A DNA stretch of 34,263 nucleotides from a virus. Of the stretch, positions 15,603 through 22,248 are shown piece after piece. The notes under the pieces were generated by a model, which was not told the DNA's origin, ran no database searches, and saw nothing but the letters and a program-made list of their open reading frames with translations. The stretch spans positions 1-34,263 of the IMG/VR virus record IMGVR_UViG_3300042860_001377; one strand, given 5' to 3'. Every line of letters begins with the position of its first letter. Positions within the stretch are counted from its first letter, which is position 1. A program made the translations under genes and the position numbers.

Positions 15603-15761
15603 GCCCCAGTTGTAGACCTAGGCAACATTTGCCGTCAATACCCTACCGGCCAAGTGTACAATGGGCACTTTTTGCCAATTGCACAAAAAAGGAGCACGCG
15701 TCCTTGACCTCACCCCGACGAAAACCCCCTGTAGGAGACTTCCTCCCCCCGGGGGGCCACC
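15603..15761. other. Non-coding gap upstream of terminase, candidate packaging (cos) region
   Basis: 159 bases without a gene. It holds a perfect 12-base GC palindrome (CCCCCC at 15745-15750 then GGGGGG at 15751-15756) next to the stop of the upstream gene, plus an A/T-rich segment with 'TTTTTGCCAATTGCACAAAAAA'-like partial symmetry near 15669-15690 (flanks of a terminase binding site would look like this). In lambda the cos site lies at this place relative to the small terminase gene. The assignment is inferred from position only. Confidence 0.35.
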
Positions 15762-16100
15762 CTACCCTAGGATCGCCTTCTTAGCCCTTTCCCCAGCGTC
15801 TGCCACAGCCTGTCGACTCACCCCCAGCGCGTGCGCCGCGGCTGCCTGGTGCTCGTGCCCAGTGATGTGTCCCATGCCAACGCCAAATGCTAGGCCCACC
15901 AGCCTAAGGTGCAGATTGCTATCCTTGTGTCCCGTGAGCATGTAGGTCAGGAGGCGCACTATAGCCACACCCCCTGCTGTCTGTGCTTGCCGTCTGGCAG
16001 TGATCCTGTGCCACCTCCACACGTCGTCTATCTGGTCCTCGGTTAGTCCGAGGTCGGCTAGGTCGTCACAGGCGGCTGAGTAGTCGGCGTCGTCAATCAT
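15762..16100 (-). CDS. Putative HTH DNA-binding protein
   Basis: A 112-residue protein. Its C-terminal half carries a helix-turn-helix-like stretch (HQAAAAHALGVSRQAVADAG, about residues 84-103) followed by a basic end (ERAKKAILG). The N-terminus is acidic (MIDDADYSAACDDLADLGL). It starts at the ATG at 16100, only nine bases after the tRNA-like element, whose 3' end contains the nearest GGGAG. It lies directly before the packaging region, so it could regulate late genes or act in packaging-site recognition. The family was not recognised. Confidence 0.65.
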   Translation of the reverse strand: MIDDADYSAACDDLADLGLTEDQIDDVWRWHRITARRQAQTAGGVAIVRLLTYMLTGHKDSNLHLRLVGLAFGVGMGHITGHEHQAAAAHALGVSRQAVADAGERAKKAILG

Positions 16101-16109
16101 TTGGAAAAG

Positions 16110-16210
16110 GCTCCCAGGTACAGACTCGAACTGTACGGCCTGCGCTTTGTCCCAGCATTTTGGCCCTTAGCCTTGAGGGAGCGCTGCTCTACCAACTGAG
16201 CTACTGGGAA
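16110..16210 (-). tRNA. tRNA-like element with oversized anticodon arm
   Basis: On the minus strand: acceptor TTCCCAG pairs with CTGGGAG (one wobble), then TA, D arm GCTC...GAGC with AGTTGGTA loop, and T arm TACAG-TTCGAGT-CTGTA, which can be extended by one G-C pair. A 5-bp anticodon stem GCGCT/AGCGC encloses 33 bases instead of 7. Removing 26 bases would give a normal 75-base tRNA, but no choice of removal puts a T at position 33. No CCA is encoded. It is therefore a tRNA relic, an interrupted tRNA or a tRNA mimic; an amino acid cannot be assigned. Confidence 0.6.
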
Positions 16211-16289
16211 TTAGTGCAGTGCTCTCCTGCTGTCGCACCACTTTTAGCCCCGAGAAGGTCGAAGCCACGCAGGTGTCGCGGAAGTGCAC

Positions 16290-17417
16290 TCAGTGATGCA
16301 CACTAGGCTGCACCTCGTCAAGTAAAGTCCGAAACGCTAACTCTGCCGTTGCCGGCACTACTCCGTTGCCAAGTAAGCGCAATTCGTCTGTGCGATTGTC
16401 ACAGGAGACGCACAACTCGGCATAGTCCAGCCTATCGGAAGGCCCATGAGTGTCTCCACCCAGCGCGGGTTCAATTTGCCGCTGGCATCCTGTTTCACCT
16501 GTCCGGTCAGCAGCAACTCGCCCTTTCGATTCCCGCCCCTGCTGGTCTTGCCTCCAGCCATTCCCTCGGGCGTTGCCCATGCCTTTATCTGGCTGTGCAG
16601 CGTGTCCGGCTTCCCCCTGTGTGCTCCACTGTCCATCTCCGCTCTCGGAGTTGCCCATGCTTTCGCCTGCATCGTTAGACTCACATGGCAATGCTCGCCC
16701 CTGTCTGCATTCCTCGCCACGAAGTTGCTGTCCGCTTCCGGCTCGTTTGCTCTGGGAGTTAGCCACGACTCTGGGCGGTTCCCATGCGTGCTGTGGTTGC
16801 CCTGGGCGGCTAGGCCAGATTCTAATTGTTGCTTCACTATTGAATCTAAACTCGGGTTTTTTCGTTTTCGTTCGCTTGTGCAGTCTTCTGCTTGTTTGAC
16901 TCTGATCGTGGGCCATAATAAACACCCGCTTTCGCTGATGCGGCGCGCCGCATTCAGCCGCTGAGAATATTCCCCACGTCGTTTCGTAACCAAGTTCTTC
17001 CAGTTCTCCAACGACTTCTCTGAGTCCAAGGCTAATGTGTCCTTCGACGTTCTCGAAGAAGCAGAGCTTTGGTCGAAGAAGTCGAATGCCGCTTGCGATG
17101 TAGGGCCAAAGATGTCTTGGGTCGTCTGTTCCAAGTCGCTTCCCGGCTGCGCTGAATGGCTGGCAGGGGTAACCTCCAGAAAGAACGTCCACCTTATCTC
17201 GAAACTCTTCCCATGGGAAGGTCTTAAGATCCGTCCAAATAGGTGCTGGGTCCATGAGTCCCGCTTCCATTTTTGCGACCAAGTTTGCAATGGCGAAGGC
17301 TTCGATCTCACAAAGAGCGACTGTGCGCATAGTTGGGAGGACTCGTTTAAGTCCAAGCTCAATGCCGCCGTATCCAGCACATAAGCCGAGGTGTTTAATT
17401 GTCTGGGTAGTATCCAC
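16290..17417 (-). CDS. DNA cytosine-5 methyltransferase
   Basis: A 375-residue C5 methyltransferase. Motif I is 'CAGYGGIELG' (residues 13-22), motif IV 'GGYPCQPFS' with catalytic Cys85, motif VI 'FENVEG' near 121-126, motif VIII 'RKRVFIMAH', and motif X 'LLGNGVVPATAELAF' near the end. The region between VIII and X contains repeated 'ANS/GNS/GNA' turns and would hold the target recognition domain. It probably methylates phage DNA to resist host restriction. It starts at a GTG at 17417, because stops block the frame just upstream. The start overlaps an ATG two bases earlier that opens a second long frame. Confidence 0.88.
   Translation of the reverse strand: MDTTQTIKHLGLCAGYGGIELGLKRVLPTMRTVALCEIEAFAIANLVAKMEAGLMDPAPIWTDLKTFPWEEFRDKVDVLSGGYPCQPFSAAGKRLGTDDPRHLWPYIASGIRLLRPKLCFFENVEGHISLGLREVVGELEELGYETTWGIFSAAECGAPHQRKRVFIMAHDQSQTSRRLHKRTKTKKPEFRFNSEATIRIWPSRPGQPQHAWEPPRVVANSQSKRAGSGQQLRGEECRQGRALPCESNDAGESMGNSESGDGQWSTQGEAGHAAQPDKGMGNARGNGWRQDQQGRESKGRVAADRTGETGCQRQIEPALGGDTHGPSDRLDYAELCVSCDNRTDELRLLGNGVVPATAELAFRTLLDEVQPSVHH
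16292..16322. repeat. Direct repeat at methyltransferase 3' end
   Basis: 31 bases matching 17421-17451 at 26 positions. The same strand in both copies encodes the C-terminal LDEVQP of two unrelated adjacent proteins. The two copies flank the methyltransferase gene. Confidence 0.75.
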
Positions 17418-17419
17418 AT
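16358..17419 (-). CDS. Overlapping 353-codon ORF inside the methyltransferase gene
   Basis: The frame shifted relative to the methyltransferase is open from an ATG at 17419 (part of TAATGTG, where the enzyme's own GTG is two bases later) for 353 codons. The product is serine/tryptophan-rich with repeated W-x-T-P motifs (residues 219-222, 255-258, 281-284) and ends with LNPRWVETLMGLPIGW at 316-331. Earlier stretches include 'SPLQTWSQKWKRDSWTQHLF' and 'SSRTSKDT'. I recall these signatures from annotated phage proteins near or overlapping C5 methyltransferases. It has no methyltransferase motifs of its own. Translation is not proven. Confidence 0.5.
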   Translation of the reverse strand: MWILPRQLNTSAYVLDTAALSLDLNESSQLCAQSLFVRSKPSPLQTWSQKWKRDSWTQHLFGRILRPSHGKSFEIRWTFFLEVTPASHSAQPGSDLEQTTQDIFGPTSQAAFDFFDQSSASSRTSKDTLALDSEKSLENWKNLVTKRRGEYSQRLNAARRISESGCLLWPTIRVKQAEDCTSERKRKNPSLDSIVKQQLESGLAAQGNHSTHGNRPESWLTPRANEPEADSNFVARNADRGEHCHVSLTMQAKAWATPRAEMDSGAHRGKPDTLHSQIKAWATPEGMAGGKTSRGGNRKGELLLTGQVKQDASGKLNPRWVETLMGLPIGWTMPSCASPVTIAQTNCAYLATE

Positions 17420-17601
17420 TAGTGATTCAAGTTAGGCTGCACTTCGTCAAGGTCCTCCTGTGTCCACCCCTCGCGCCGCATCTGTTGCTCCAGTGCTGCT
17501 GCCTTGGCCTCGGCCCGTAGCAGTCGATTCTTTGCCTCTTGCAATTGCATCTTCAGTGACTCAATCAGGAATTGATTTTCTAAGCGTTCAATGGGTGTCA
17601 T
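17419..17601 (-). CDS. Small coiled-coil protein
   Basis: A 60-residue protein forming one continuous charged helix (IERLENQFLIESLKMQLQEA onward) with heptad character, so probably an oligomeric coiled coil. It ends LDEVQPNLNH, nearly the same tail as the methyltransferase (LDEVQPSVHH), which reflects the direct repeat. Its stop overlaps the start of the methyltransferase and of the second frame (TAATGTG). Function unknown. Confidence 0.6.
   Translation of the reverse strand: MTPIERLENQFLIESLKMQLQEAKNRLLRAEAKAAALEQQMRREGWTQEDLDEVQPNLNH
17421..17451. repeat. Direct repeat upstream of methyltransferase
   Basis: Second copy of the 31-base repeat at 16292-16322 (26 of 31 identical). It covers the end of the small coiled-coil gene. 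Confidence 0.75.
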
Positions 17602-17768
17602 TTCAGTTTCTTTAGATCAACTTCGTCTTCTAGTTCTTGCAGTTTCTGCTCCCAAATTTGTGCTTGGGAGCCCACTGCCCAACACTCGGCAGACTGTAAC
17701 AACCTCATCGCGTCACGAAGTTGCCTGCGTGTAAGTGTTAATTCTTCTTGCAAATCGTCAGCACTCAT
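17598..17768 (-). CDS. Small helical hypothetical protein
   Basis: A 56-residue protein starting MSADDLQEEL at 17768, chosen because it forms an ATGA overlap with the upstream gene. It is helical and charged (LTLTRRQLRDAMRLLQSAE), with a short acidic-basic end (EDEVDLKKLK). It belongs to the run of tightly overlapping small genes between the candidate origin and the methyltransferase. No family recognised. Confidence 0.55.
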   Translation of the reverse strand: MSADDLQEELTLTRRQLRDAMRLLQSAECWAVGSQAQIWEQKLQELEDEVDLKKLK

Positions 17769-18070
17769 TTCCCCTCCTCGCATTTGCCCAGCGTCCTTAG
17801 GAAAGCCTCTGCGCGTTGGCGAGCTGTTGCGTGAAAGTAAAACTCACGAGCGCTGAGCACTCTTTTAAGCTGCACTTCCATGACATACATGTTGGCAGTG
17901 GAGAGAGTTCCTTCCGCCTCATGCATGGCGTTGAGGTCGGTGCAGTAGTTTGGATAAAACTCGTACCCCACATAGTCAGCCCCCGGAGCTTTACCTGACC
18001 TGTGCGCTGCCGTTACATCAGTCCACCCACACGCCTGCGCGATAGCCGCGTTTATTTGTTCGTCAGTCAT
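17765..18070 (-). CDS. Conserved phage hypothetical protein (MTDEQINAAIAQACGW type)
   Basis: A 101-residue protein. The start at 18070 gives the opening MTDEQINAAIAQACGW, forms an ATGA overlap with the upstream gene, and fits a widespread family of small phage proteins that share this opening, 'LNAMHEAEGTL' in the middle and 'ATARQRAEAFLRTLGK' near the end. An upstream in-frame start would add an unlikely basic leader. The function of the family is unknown to me. Two cysteines but no metal motif. Confidence 0.75.
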   Translation of the reverse strand: MTDEQINAAIAQACGWTDVTAAHRSGKAPGADYVGYEFYPNYCTDLNAMHEAEGTLSTANMYVMEVQLKRVLSAREFYFHATARQRAEAFLRTLGKCEEGK

Positions 18071-18282
18071 TTGTGGAGCATTGTTAGCGACCGTGTGCAT
18101 GTCTTTTCTCCTCGAATCCACAGGTAAAAAGTTCCGCCACCGCATTCGCTGCAATCAATGTCGGTCCACCCCCCGTTTAATTGATTTAAGGTTGCAGAGT
18201 TTTTAGCCCCGCACATAGGGCAGTTTTCTTGAACTGCCGAGGAATCCTCGGTAGTTGTCGCGTTGATTTGTTGCTCAGTCAT
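18067..18282 (-). CDS. Small zinc-ribbon protein
   Basis: A 71-residue protein with a clear zinc ribbon: CPMC at about residues 21-24 and CSEC about twenty residues on (DIDCSECGGGTFY). This layout is like the Lar/restriction-alleviation type of small phage zinc ribbons. The opening MTEQQINA mirrors the MTDEQINA of the next gene, so the two start regions may be duplicated. Nucleic-acid binding or anti-restriction is possible; neither is proven. Confidence 0.65.
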   Translation of the reverse strand: MTEQQINATTTEDSSAVQENCPMCGAKNSATLNQLNGGWTDIDCSECGGGTFYLWIRGEKTCTRSLTMLHK

Positions 18283-18285
18283 AGC

Positions 18286-18501
18286 CTACTCCCCCTTTAA
18301 TGGCGCCAGTGTTGCCTCCATCAGCATCGGGTCCACCCCGAGCTGGTCGGCTATAACCTTTCGGGCCTCGTATTCCCCCTCCGCGGTGACGGACCACCAG
18401 CGAAATGGCCGGTAGTCGCATGACACGATGTAATGCAGCTTTCTAACTGCGTTGGCTGTGTTCATATTGGTTTCCATGGTTAGGGCGTCAGAATCAGGCA
18501 T
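18286..18501 (-). CDS. Small hypothetical protein
   Basis: A 71-residue protein if the ATG at 18501 is used. In-frame ATGs at 18477 (METNMN) and 18465 (MNTANA) are alternatives, and none has a clear Shine-Dalgarno. The body 'KLHYIVSCDYRPFRWWSVTA' followed by 'GEYEARKVIADQLGVDP' suggests a small alpha-beta domain that takes part in the early gene block. No family recognised. Confidence 0.5.
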   Translation of the reverse strand: MPDSDALTMETNMNTANAVRKLHYIVSCDYRPFRWWSVTAEGEYEARKVIADQLGVDPMLMEATLAPLKGE

Positions 18502-18895
18502 TCTGTCGGTTTGTCAGCTTTTGAAACGTGTTGTTTAGCTCGGTCCTGTCGCGGATCCAGTCAGCAGTGGTGCCAACGTACAGATGCACCGTCTCCGGGT
18601 CCACCAAGTCGAGCATGCACAACGCCCCTCGGAGTTCGGCCTCAAGCATGTCAGCGCGCTCGGTCAGCGCTTCGACCTGCGCCGGGTGCACCACATCGCA
18701 CGCCAAGCATGGGCGCGTTGCGAGTGCGATGTTTTCAGCGCGGAGCACCTGGTTGATTTCGATCTGCCGAGCCAGTCGCTCGCCTAGGTCTTGGGCTGCA
18801 ACGTAATTTGCCAACACGTCGGCTTTGGTCACATTTGGTGGGTCAAGGGTCATGGGTCTGTAGTCGGTTGGTTTTGGTCTGAGCTTTAGTGCCAT
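18494..18895 (-). CDS. Hypothetical protein with central coiled coil
   Basis: A 133-residue protein from the ATG at 18895 (MALKLRPKPTDYRP). The frame stays open upstream to 18952 but through the G-run repeats, so the later start is preferred. 'RLARQIEINQVLRAEN' and 'VEALTERADMLEAELRGALC' form helices. A CLAC pair lies between them. It follows the candidate origin and could be part of the replication cluster. Function unknown. Confidence 0.6.
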   Translation of the reverse strand: MALKLRPKPTDYRPMTLDPPNVTKADVLANYVAAQDLGERLARQIEINQVLRAENIALATRPCLACDVVHPAQVEALTERADMLEAELRGALCMLDLVDPETVHLYVGTTADWIRDRTELNNTFQKLTNRQNA

Positions 18896-18914
18896 TTGCC
18901 AGCGTCTGCCGGTC

Positions 18915-19172
18915 GGGGGGCTGTGGGGGGCTGAAAATTTGGAGCCCCCCACCCAATTTCCTAGAGTAAAACGCCAAAAAGGGGGGGATGGGGGGCTGTA
19001 TATTTAAAAAGTAGTAAAAAAATAATAATACACACTGTCATCATATATATATAGAAATGAGGTCATCCACCCCCCCAGCCCCCCACTCTGGCCGCAAATG
19101 CCCATGGTTGAGACACTAAACCTGTGGGGGGCTCCAAATATCGTAGCTCCACAATTTGTGTCGCAGCCCCCC
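18915..19172. other. Candidate replication origin: GGGGGGCT repeats around an AT-rich core
   Basis: The motif GGGGGGCT occurs forward at 18915, 18925, 18990 and 19126, and inverted (AGCCCCCC) at 18943, 19077 and 19165. Between the groups lies an almost pure A/T segment at about 18999-19060, including TATATATATA. The last copies are inside the 3' end of the primase-helicase gene. Repeats, an AT-rich unwinding-like tract and an adjacent primase-helicase are the usual features of an initiation site. Bases 18896-19115 hold no gene that I can support. Confidence 0.5.
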
Positions 19173-21503
19173 ACGGGTCAGTCCCAAGCCCATTTGAGCT
19201 AATCTGGCTGGCGTTGCGACGAGTCTGCCAAGGTATTTTCCTAAAAGCATAGGATCGTCGTGGAGCAGATTGCGGAGCTGTCCGCGGATACTTTCGACGT
19301 TAGAAAGGTTCTGAAGGATCTCCTGAGCGGTCTTGTTTCGGATGGTGTTGAGTTGCCCCGAGTCGAACAAGTGCACCAGCAGCAGCCCCAACTGGTGTTC
19401 CGGGGTCTGGTCGGCCAACAGGTTGACAATGTGCGCGTCCTGCCAGCACTTCATGCCGTTCCTGCTGTCGCGCTTTGTCTCGGGTATCTCCAGTGCGTCG
19501 AGCCAACCCGCAAACGCTGGAAGTTCGCGACGGATCTGTGACCCAAATGCGTGCCAGTCCGCGCCAGTCTGCGTTGCCAGTCCCCCAGGGACGTTGTAGC
19601 ACCTCCAGAGGTGCATTTTGTCGGCCAAGTCATCCGTCAGCACTGGCAACACTCTGATCGCCTCATCTTGGTCATTGCAAAGGATAAACAGCCGCGCCCA
19701 CGGCTGCACTGTGATTGGTGTTTTGTGTTTTGTGTGGAAAGAAACGTGCCCAGCGTAGAGCTTGTTCTTGATGTTGGCGGCAAACTGTCGGCGTGAGTTG
19801 ATGTCGCAAGCGTGGACCTTGTCATCTACTGTCCACACCTCTCCCTCTAACAGTTCGCCATTAAACCCATCGGAATCGCTGCTAAAAGCCTTGTGAGCAT
19901 CCACAGTGCGCCCCCCCAGCAGCGGCGTGATGATTGCGTTCACCAAAAGGGTCTTGCCACAGTTCCGCGGGCCGCAGAACACACTTGCGGGCCCAGGTCG
20001 CACCGCCCGCGGTTCACCGTCCCGTGGTGGCATCAGTGATTCTTGCAAAGTCTCTCTTGCAAGTTTTAAACTCCAAAAAAGTGCGTTCAGTGCTCCGAAC
20101 TTGTTCCCAGCAGCCTCGGCGCCTGGTGGCACCATCAGTCCCTTAAGAAACGCGTCAATGGTCGGCCACCCCTGCCCCTGCACCAAAGCAGCGTCACCGT
20201 CCTCACCCAAGTCAGGCGCCACGCCCTCAAGCCACTTTGCCTGTGTGTCGCAGTAGTACTTCTTCCCACCAGCTCTGTGCAGCCCGCGGCAGTAGCCCGG
20301 CATACTGCCGTCATAATCCACCGCCCAGTCCATGCGCACTTCGTTCACTGCGGCTTTCATGGCGGCTTTGTCCTCTGGATCAACCAAGCCTTCACTGTCC
20401 AGCGCCCCGGTGAGCCCGTCCTTGTCGAGAGGGATCACTTCGCCGGTCTTCCCGCGGACGATGAGAAAGTCCTTTTGCTTTTTGCGGTAGTAAAATTCGG
20501 AAGGGTTCGATGTTTGTGCCGGTCGAGACTCAACTGGGGCGGGTTGCTCTGCGGCTTCCTGCGCCCCTGCCACCCAGTCATCCCAGCAGGTCGCGCCGAT
20601 GTTCACGGCCAGCAACTCTTGGCACTTGTCGCCCCGCATACGGCCCGCCAACCGCGCCAGTCGGGAAGGGTTAAGCGTCGCCCAATCCACCTTGATTCCC
20701 TCAAAAGCATTCATGGCCTGCGCCGCGGTTCGTGCCCGCTCCCTGTACTCCTCAGCGGTGCTGGCGTCCACCCGCACCCATGCGTGCACGCTGCGCCCCC
20801 CTGAGTGCACCACTACAGACACCGGCAACCTGCTGGCGACGATGGCGGCCCATTGCAGCTCTAGGCTCGCTTCGTCGCACTCGATGAGACAATGGCGCCA
20901 CGCCGTCACGTCAGCATCCCCCGCGCCGTCTGGTTTCATCGGGTTCACCCGAATATAAGTGCCGTTGTTGTGGTCGTCCTCCAGCGGTCGCGGTGCAATC
21001 GTCACGCCTCTGCTCTTCACCTTCCCAAACTCGCCGGCTCCAAACACCACGGCTACCAGTTCGTCAGCTCGAAAGCAGGTGGCAAAGTGAACTGCCTGCC
21101 CATCCGGTAAAGGTTCTGGCAAAGCCAGTGGCGCCAATGGTATTTCCTTGGGCGGGTTGCTCGGAACCGCCGCCCGCGCGACGTGGTGCGCATTGATCCC
21201 ACTCGGAGCAGGCGCAAGCCCGCGTCGTGCGTGGTTGCCAGTGGCTTTTAGTGTTTTGAGCTTTCCAATGGCGCTCCGCATTTCGTGGTTTTTTGCCTCT
21301 ACCACTGCCCGACATGAGTTGTGGCAGCAAAACACCGTCGGCACTTTGCCATCGTTAATCGTCAGTCGGCAGTCTTTGCGAGCGTTCGGGCTCGTGTGCA
21401 TTTCCATGCCAGGGCACTGCACCCATGCTAAAGTTTCATCTTCCCACGTCGCCGCGGGAAACATCGCCCGCGCCACTGCATTTGTCGCTTGTTCTTCGGT
21501 CAT
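19116..21503 (-). CDS. Primase-helicase fusion (replication initiator)
   Basis: A 795-residue protein. The N-terminus has a zinc-finger-like set (C30, H36, C45, C59/C60, C64). Then comes an archaeo-eukaryotic primase-like domain with 'LIECDE' (206-211) and 'HSGGRSVHAWVR' (233-244), followed by 'PSRLARLAGRMR'. The C-terminal superfamily 3-type helicase has a Walker A GPRNCGKT (511-518) and Walker B 'VWTVDD' (556-561). Such fusions prime and unwind at phage and plasmid origins. It is followed by the G-run repeat region and preceded by SSB and nuclease genes. There is no phage DNA polymerase, so a host polymerase is implied. Confidence 0.85.
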   Translation of the reverse strand: MTEEQATNAVARAMFPAATWEDETLAWVQCPGMEMHTSPNARKDCRLTINDGKVPTVFCCHNSCRAVVEAKNHEMRSAIGKLKTLKATGNHARRGLAPAPSGINAHHVARAAVPSNPPKEIPLAPLALPEPLPDGQAVHFATCFRADELVAVVFGAGEFGKVKSRGVTIAPRPLEDDHNNGTYIRVNPMKPDGAGDADVTAWRHCLIECDEASLELQWAAIVASRLPVSVVVHSGGRSVHAWVRVDASTAEEYRERARTAAQAMNAFEGIKVDWATLNPSRLARLAGRMRGDKCQELLAVNIGATCWDDWVAGAQEAAEQPAPVESRPAQTSNPSEFYYRKKQKDFLIVRGKTGEVIPLDKDGLTGALDSEGLVDPEDKAAMKAAVNEVRMDWAVDYDGSMPGYCRGLHRAGGKKYYCDTQAKWLEGVAPDLGEDGDAALVQGQGWPTIDAFLKGLMVPPGAEAAGNKFGALNALFWSLKLARETLQESLMPPRDGEPRAVRPGPASVFCGPRNCGKTLLVNAIITPLLGGRTVDAHKAFSSDSDGFNGELLEGEVWTVDDKVHACDINSRRQFAANIKNKLYAGHVSFHTKHKTPITVQPWARLFILCNDQDEAIRVLPVLTDDLADKMHLWRCYNVPGGLATQTGADWHAFGSQIRRELPAFAGWLDALEIPETKRDSRNGMKCWQDAHIVNLLADQTPEHQLGLLLVHLFDSGQLNTIRNKTAQEILQNLSNVESIRGQLRNLLHDDPMLLGKYLGRLVATPARLAQMGLGLTRGGLRHKLWSYDIWSPPQV

Positions 21504-21666
21504 CGTCTCGATCCAGTTCCCAGTTAAATTCGGCAGAAAAAAGCTCCATCGCCTTCAAGAGGATGGAGTTTTCGCGGTCTTCCTCGGCGCGCACCAGTTT
21601 TCGACGCGTCGCCTCCTTCAGCCTGAGCGCCAAGTTGAGCGCCTCAAGCATTTCATCCGGTGTCAT
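21436..21666 (-). CDS. Small helical protein overlapping the primase start
   Basis: A 76-residue frame starting MTPDEMLEALNLAL, helical and charged. It ends with an arginine/aspartate-rich tail that lies inside the start of the primase gene (overlap of 68 bases). Without this gene the bases 21504-21666 would hold nothing. The N-terminal half looks like a real helical protein, while the overlapping tail looks less constrained. It was not recognised and could be a shorter gene with a sequencing or annotation error at its end. Confidence 0.5.
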   Translation of the reverse strand: MTPDEMLEALNLALRLKEATRRKLVRAEEDRENSILLKAMELFSAEFNWELDRDDDRRTSDKCSGAGDVSRGDVGR

Positions 21667-21707
21667 AAAAGTTCCGCGTGTAGGATGCGCGGCCCCCTGG
21701 CGTCAGG

Positions 21708-22247
21708 CTAGAACGGGATCTGGTCGTCAGGATCCACCATCACGCTGTTCTTTGGTGCCACCGGCGCCGCGGCGCTTGCTTGCGGCTCAAGGTAGTCGCG
21801 GAACATCTCCACCGGCAGGATCTTTGTCTCAAGTCCATCCATCACTGGTGAAATAGATCCGATATTGGCGTAAATCTTTTGCTTTGAGCTTATCCCATGC
21901 TCCACCGTGATCTGCGCCCCAGCGCCCCTCATACTTTCAGTGTCAAACCCAGCCTGCGGCACCTCGGCGCGCCACGCTTTGAGAAACTGAAACAGCGCGC
22001 TCTTTTCATGGAGGCTCAATTTGAAAGGCTTGGATTTGATGAGAAACATCTCGCCCGCCTTGTTTTTGAACCCAAAGTAGAACCACGTCAGGTCCACGGT
22101 TTCCATCGTGGTCGGGTCATCAAACTTCGGACGCTGCACCCCGAAAGCGTCTTCAACGTCGATACAGGTTGCGATGTAGATGCCCTTGGGCACCAGCCCC
22201 TCGATTTTGATGCGGCTGGTTGTTTTTGGTTGCGTTAGGATTGCCAT
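21708..22247 (-). CDS. Single-stranded DNA-binding-like protein with acidic IPF tail
   Basis: A 179-residue protein starting MAILTQPKTTS at 22247. Its last residues are DPDDQIPF, the classic acidic SSB C-terminal tail (D-D-x-I-P-F) that recruits replication and repair partners. The body is beta-rich with 'TWFYFGFKNKAGEMFLIKSK'. It lies just upstream of the primase-helicase and downstream of five TGCGTTT-type repeats. A single-strand binding function is inferred from the tail and neighbours. The OB fold cannot be shown from sequence by eye. Confidence 0.75.
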   Translation of the reverse strand: MAILTQPKTTSRIKIEGLVPKGIYIATCIDVEDAFGVQRPKFDDPTTMETVDLTWFYFGFKNKAGEMFLIKSKPFKLSLHEKSALFQFLKAWRAEVPQAGFDTESMRGAGAQITVEHGISSKQKIYANIGSISPVMDGLETKILPVEMFRDYLEPQASAAAPVAPKNSVMVDPDDQIPF

Positions 22248-22248
22248 A

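Noticed and set aside
16110-16210. Ordinary tRNA with a long variable arm (Leu/Ser class)
   Set aside because: The region after the D arm is 48 bases before the T stem, too long for that class, and no normal 5-bp anticodon stem with a T33 could be placed at the usual spot.
16446-16964. Plus-strand frames of 149-172 codons opposite the methyltransferase
   Set aside because: These are complements of the dual-coding gene. They show no recognisable motif and no start signal.
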